From Aquibium sp. A9E412 (GTDB taxonomy: Bacteria; Pseudomonadota; Alphaproteobacteria; Rhizobiales; Rhizobiaceae): a stretch of 64,000 bases of DNA. Positions 60,619-64,000 of the stretch are shown one piece after another. The notes under the pieces were generated by a model that saw only the letters and a program-made list of their open reading frames with translations, was not told the DNA's origin and ran no database searches. Each line of letters begins with the position of its first letter. Position 1 is the first letter of the stretch. The stretch is from the NCBI RefSeq assembly GCF_030398335.1, contig NZ_JAOAOP010000003.1, positions 62,001 through 126,000 on the forward strand, in the 5' to 3' direction. Position numbers and translations under genes: made by a program.

Positions 60619-60764
60619 AGACGTGGGAGCGTTTTGCCGGACCGACGCGTAGATCGCCGGGCCGCTTTCGCCCCTGCCCCTTTCCACCGAGCCTGCGCGC
60701 CGCTTGCCAGTGGCCGCATCTCTGCGCCGCGCACCCGCCCGCCGCCGGATCCCATGTCATCGGA

Positions 60765-61439
60765 TCACATGTCGTAGAGGCTGAGCGCCTCGGGATCGAG
60801 CACGGTGATGCGGCCGTGCTCGGTGCGCACCAGCCCTTCCGTCTCCAGCTCGCGCAGGCTGCGGTTGACCACCTGGCGCGACACGCCGGCCAGCAGCGCC
60901 AGCTCCTCCTGGCTGATCTCGATTGCCGGCTCGGCGCCGGGATAGAGCGCCGGATTGAAGAACCACGACAGGTTGCGCGCCACCCGCGCCTTGGGGTGCA
61001 GGATACGGTCGTACTCGATGGTGGCGATGAACTGGCCCATCCGCTCGTTGAGCTGGCGCACCAGGAAGCGGGTGAAGCCGGGGCTGTTCTCGTAGAGCCA
61101 CATGAAGGTGGCGCGCGGCATCATCGCCATGCGCGTGTCGCGCAGCGCCACCACGTCGTAGCGCCGCGCCTCGTCCTTGAGCACCGAGCCCTCGCCGAAC
61201 CAGCTTCCTGCCGCCGCCCCGGCAAAGGTCATCGCCTTGCCCGAGCGCGAGATGGCGCTGATCTTGACGAGCCCCGAGACCACGCCGGTCCAGTAGTCGA
61301 GCCGGTCGCCGCGGTGGCACACATAGGCGCCCTTGGCGAAGTGGCGCTCCATGACGCCGCGTCGCGCGCGCTCGAGCTCGGCCTCGGTGAGTTCGGCCGC
61401 CCACACGGCGGATCGGACGATGTCGCTGCTCGTGGTCAT
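60765..61439 (-). CDS. Crp/Fnr family transcriptional regulator
   Basis: A 224-residue regulator with an N-terminal cyclic-nucleotide-binding-type domain (about residues 20-130; FAKGAYVCHRGDRLDYW, then GSWFGEGSVLKDEARRYDVVAL) and a C-terminal helix-turn-helix (about 170-210; SQEELALLAGVSRQVVNRSLRELETEG). It lacks an FNR-type Cys cluster. It is encoded just upstream of, and on the same strand as, the second liv/ligase operon, which it probably controls. Homologues next to acyl-CoA ligases are frequent, so the effector may be a lipid-derived or nucleotide signal. Confidence 0.92.
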   Translation of the reverse strand: MTTSSDIVRSAVWAAELTEAELERARRGVMERHFAKGAYVCHRGDRLDYWTGVVSGLVKISAISRSGKAMTFAGAAAGSWFGEGSVLKDEARRYDVVALRDTRMAMMPRATFMWLYENSPGFTRFLVRQLNERMGQFIATIEYDRILHPKARVARNLSWFFNPALYPGAEPAIEISQEELALLAGVSRQVVNRSLRELETEGLVRTEHGRITVLDPEALSLYDM

Positions 61440-61545
61440 GGCTCCCGGCGCTGCCGGCGCCCGCGATCGCCGCGCGCGCCGCCTGCCCGCTTATGAACGC
61501 CGCCGCCGGCGATGACAAGACGCCGGCGCGGGCCGGCGGCCCGCC

Positions 61546-62277
61546 TCAGGCCGCGTCGCGCAGATACTTCGCCGTCGGCAGCACCGTCAGCGGCGCCACG
61601 TCGCCGAGACCCGGCCGGTCGAACAGCATGCGCCGCTCGAAGGCCGTGGAGCGGAAGAACGGGAAGCGCCGGATGGTGTCGTCCATGTTGTCGGCGCACT
61701 TCGACTGGAACAGGTGCACCGGCATGGTGAGACCGGGATAGGTGCGCGGCGGCGCCGCCTCCTCGGAGCGGAAGATGCGCCGGTAGAACGAGGCGTGCTC
61801 CTCCTTGATCGCGGTGAGGCAGTAGGTCGGATCGAAATGCTTGCACGCCACCACGGCCAGCCGCAGCGTGATGTAGGGCAGGACGCGCAGCGTGCGCGAC
61901 CATTCCAGGTCGGCGGCGAAGCGGCTCGGGTCGATGAAGGTCTCGCCCGCCGCCACGCGCGGCGACAGCACCTCGCCGAACACCTCGGTGCTCGGCGACA
62001 GCGGGTGCTTGCGGCTGACATGGTGCAGCCGCAGCGTGCTGACCAGAACGCCGTCGAAGAACACGCCGTAGCGGTAGGAGTTGGGCAGGTCGTCGAAGCG
62101 GTCCTTCACCTGGCGCGAGGCGTCCGCCTTCACCATGCCCGCCGTGAGATAGGATTCGTAGCGCAGCCGGTAGATCGCCTCGAGATCCTCGCCGCTGTCG
62201 CAGTAGCGGTATTCGACACGTTCCAGAAGCGCGAAGACCGACCGGTCGAAAGTCGATTCAGCGCGCGGCGCAGGCAT
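61546..62277 (-). CDS. FeeM-like N-acyl amino acid synthase / acyltransferase (GNAT fold)
   Basis: A 243-residue protein resembling N-acyl amino acid synthases (FeeM) and LuxI-like autoinducer synthases. The RLRYESYLTAGMV segment (about residues 38-50) corresponds to the conserved RxxxY region, followed by FFDGVLVSTLRLH, a central ETFIDPSRFAADLEW strand and a KEEHASFYRRIF helix. Such enzymes join an acyl chain from acyl-ACP to an amino acid or similar amine, giving surface-active or signalling lipids. An ATG at 62316 is an alternative start; GAGTGG favours 62277. It stands alone between a Crp/Fnr gene and a GGDEF-EAL gene. Confidence 0.75.
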   Translation of the reverse strand: MPAPRAESTFDRSVFALLERVEYRYCDSGEDLEAIYRLRYESYLTAGMVKADASRQVKDRFDDLPNSYRYGVFFDGVLVSTLRLHHVSRKHPLSPSTEVFGEVLSPRVAAGETFIDPSRFAADLEWSRTLRVLPYITLRLAVVACKHFDPTYCLTAIKEEHASFYRRIFRSEEAAPPRTYPGLTMPVHLFQSKCADNMDDTIRRFPFFRSTAFERRMLFDRPGLGDVAPLTVLPTAKYLRDAA

Positions 62278-62502
62278 AGTTCCACTCGAGAACCGGAGAG
62301 ACGCAAGAACACCCATGATCAAGTCCGCCGCATTGCATGTGTTTCAAAACGATACTCCAGCCCCTGTGTGCCCGGAAGGCTAAAATTTGAATCAAACAGG
62401 TTCACGTCTCATTAACGTTAACGGACACCTGGGCCGGCTATTCCGCGATCGCGGAAGTCGCGCTTTACCCAGGGGCAGCGGAACGGGGGATTGCGGGACC
62501 GT

Positions 62503-64000
62503 TCAGACGGGGTCTGAGGCGGTGCGGCGTGCGGCGTGGATCTTCTTGTGGAAGGGCCACACCGTGCGCGACATGGTCGAGATGCCCGAGGCCGTCAGCG
62601 CCGAGCCGAACAGGAAGCCCTGGACCAGGTCTGGCTTGACGTCGAGCACCAGGGTCTTGAGCTGCTCGAAGGTCTCGACCCCCTCCACCGTGACGGCGAG
62701 GCCGAGCGGGCGCGACAGGTTGACGACGCCCTTGATCAGTTCGAGCGAGCGCGCGTTGCAGGTCACGTCGACGACGAAGGAGCCGTCGATCTTGACCTTG
62801 TCGAGCGGCAGCGTGTGCAGGTAGCTGAGGCTCGAGTAGCCGGTGCCGAAATCGTCGAGCGCGATGCGCACGCCGAGCGCCTTGATCTCGGCCAGGAAGT
62901 CGTGCGTCGACGACTTGTCGTCGAGCAGCGCCGTTTCGGTGACCTCGATCTCCAGCCGTCCCGGCTCCAGCCCCGAGCCTTCCAGCGCCTCGCGCACCCG
63001 GTCGATGACGCTGCGGTTGCGGAAGTCGCGCGCCGACAGGTTGACCGACACGCAGATGCCGTCCGGCCAGCTCGCGCATTCGCGGCACGCCTGCTCGAGC
63101 ACGAAGGCGCTGATCTCCGAGACGATGCCCATCTCCTCGGCGAGCGGGATGAAGACGGCCGGCGAGACCGGCCCGAGCTCGGGATGGTCCCAGCGGCACA
63201 GCGCCTCGCAGCTCGCGATGCGCATGGTGTCGACCGCGACGATCGGCTGGTAGACGACGCGCAGGCCGCGCGCGGCGATGGCGTTGCGCAGGTCGGCCTT
63301 CATCACCTGGCGGCTGCGGAAGGCCTCGTCCATCGCCGGCTCGAAGAGCTGCCAGCCGTTCTTGCCCATCTCCTTGGCCTTGTAGAGGGCGAGGTCGGCC
63401 TTGACGATCATCGCGTCGACATCGGTGTCGGCGACGCGGGTGACCACCGCGCCGGCGCTGACCTGGATGTGCAGCGCGTGGCCCGCCACGTCGACGTCGC
63501 CGTGCAGCGCGGCGAACACCTCCTCGAGCAGCCGGGCGAACGCCGCCTCCGTCTCCACCCGGTTGGCGAAGATCATGAACTCGTCGCCGCCGAACCGGCT
63601 GATCTTGACCTCGTCTTCGGCGAAGGCGGTGAGCCGCTCGGCCACCGCGTAGATCAGCCCGTCGCCGACCGGATGGCCGAGCGTGTCGTTCACGGTCTTG
63701 AAGTCGTCGAGGTCGAGCACAGCCAGGCCGCAGCGCCGGTCGCGGTCGCCGGTCGTCATCATCTCGTCGACGATCTCGTGGAAGTAGGCCCGGTTGGGCA
63801 GCCCGGTCAGGCTGTCGTAACGCGCCATGAAGCGCACCTTCTCCTCCGCCTGGACGCGCTGCGTCACCTCCTCGAAGGTGATGACGCCGAGCTCGTCGCG
63901 GCCCTCGCGGGCGGAGAACTCGAAGTGCCGGCCGTTGGTCAGCCGCAGCATCAGCTTGCGGTCGCGCCCCTCGCGCAGCGCGCGGGTGAGCTGGCTCTCC
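62503..64000 (-). CDS. GGDEF-EAL cyclic-di-GMP protein with PAS (partial, 5' end outside window)
   Basis: The C-terminal 498 residues of a cyclic-di-GMP signalling protein. The window edge cuts a PAS-like domain. The GGDEF domain (YDSLTGLPNRAYFHEIV, then SRFGGDEFMIFANR) has an intact active site. The EAL domain follows (SCEALCRWDHPELGPVSP, NLSARDF, EVTETALL, ALDDFGTGYSSLSYLHTLP, KIDGSFV) with the metal-binding residues, so both synthesis and breakdown are possible. The first ATG seen, at 63951, is internal; the frame stays open to the edge. It is divided from the acyltransferase gene by 225 bp. Confidence 0.95.
   Translation of the reverse strand, partial: ESQLTRALREGRDRKLMLRLTNGRHFEFSAREGRDELGVITFEEVTQRVQAEEKVRFMARYDSLTGLPNRAYFHEIVDEMMTTGDRDRRCGLAVLDLDDFKTVNDTLGHPVGDGLIYAVAERLTAFAEDEVKISRFGGDEFMIFANRVETEAAFARLLEEVFAALHGDVDVAGHALHIQVSAGAVVTRVADTDVDAMIVKADLALYKAKEMGKNGWQLFEPAMDEAFRSRQVMKADLRNAIAARGLRVVYQPIVAVDTMRIASCEALCRWDHPELGPVSPAVFIPLAEEMGIVSEISAFVLEQACRECASWPDGICVSVNLSARDFRNRSVIDRVREALEGSGLEPGRLEIEVTETALLDDKSSTHDFLAEIKALGVRIALDDFGTGYSSLSYLHTLPLDKVKIDGSFVVDVTCNARSLELIKGVVNLSRPLGLAVTVEGVETFEQLKTLVLDVKPDLVQGFLFGSALTASGISTMSRTVWPFHKKIHAARRTASDPV

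Noticed and set aside
62412-62421. Palindrome TTAACGTTAA as a lux-type box for the acyltransferase
   Set aside because: Too short and not like known lux boxes; no LuxR gene is present.

Overview
This 64-kb window of very GC-rich DNA (roughly 70% G+C by eye) looks chromosomal. It most likely comes from an alphaproteobacterium of the Hyphomicrobiales (Rhizobiales). Pointers are an HWE-family histidine kinase, two GGAAC-N17-CGTT promoters of the EcfG general-stress type, dispersed repeats resembling rhizobial intergenic mosaic elements, a DUF992 protein, a three-gene proton-translocating transhydrogenase preceded by an aa3-oxidase subunit IV gene, and a soxBDAG sarcosine oxidase operon. No rRNA, tRNA, CRISPR array, phage or insertion sequence was seen. 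Genes are tightly packed, with many 4-bp ATGA start/stop overlaps.

Layout. 0-5.4 kb: a dipeptide-type ABC importer (left edge cut) with an Asp/Glu-racemase-superfamily enzyme between the binding protein and the permeases, a divergent LysR regulator, and an isochorismatase-fold hydrolase lacking the usual cysteine. 5.6-8.9 kb: a TRAP importer whose binding-protein gene converges on its permease genes. 9.2-12.9 kb: multicopper oxidase, a small stress-type protein, a Crp/Fnr regulator, a DUF2892 membrane protein, an FNR-type box and an outer-membrane barrel. 13.3-17.6 kb: an RND efflux pair. 17.7-24.4 kb: branched-chain-type ABC importer livHMGF plus an acyl-CoA ligase and binding protein. 24.6-31.9 kb: a TetR-controlled divergon for acyl-CoA catabolism. 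32-36.2 kb: HWE kinase, a COG2345 regulator with an MFS transporter, and a small repeat protein. 36.4-41.6 kb: soxBDAG. 41.8-47.98 kb: glutathione-transferase-like protein, Na+/Ca2+ exchanger, sulfite dehydrogenase sorAB, rpsU, TPR lipoprotein, DUF992. 48-51.6 kb: pntAA-pntAB-pntB and a cox subunit IV gene. 51.8-60.5 kb: alpha/beta hydrolase, then a second liv-plus-ligase module carrying extra VOC and DUF3096 genes. 60.8-64 kb: Crp/Fnr regulator, FeeM-like acyltransferase and a GGDEF-EAL protein cut by the right edge.

The genes suggest a versatile heterotroph that imports organic acids, peptides and possibly hydrophobic carboxylates, activates them to CoA thioesters, and oxidises methylated amines and sulfite. 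The most interesting unit is at 24.6-31.9 kb. There, the two halves of the mammalian ACAD11 protein (an aminoglycoside-phosphotransferase-like kinase and an acyl-CoA dehydrogenase-like domain) are encoded on opposite arms of one divergon, together with MaoC, two SDRs and two quinone-oxidoreductase-like proteins. The arms share a perfect TetR-type operator. This is a good candidate for a 4-hydroxyacyl-CoA (4-phosphoacyl-CoA) catabolic system. Two further signals stand out: matched EcfG-type promoters in front of two small hydrophilic proteins, and mosaic repeats whose edges coincide with the stop codons of neighbouring genes.
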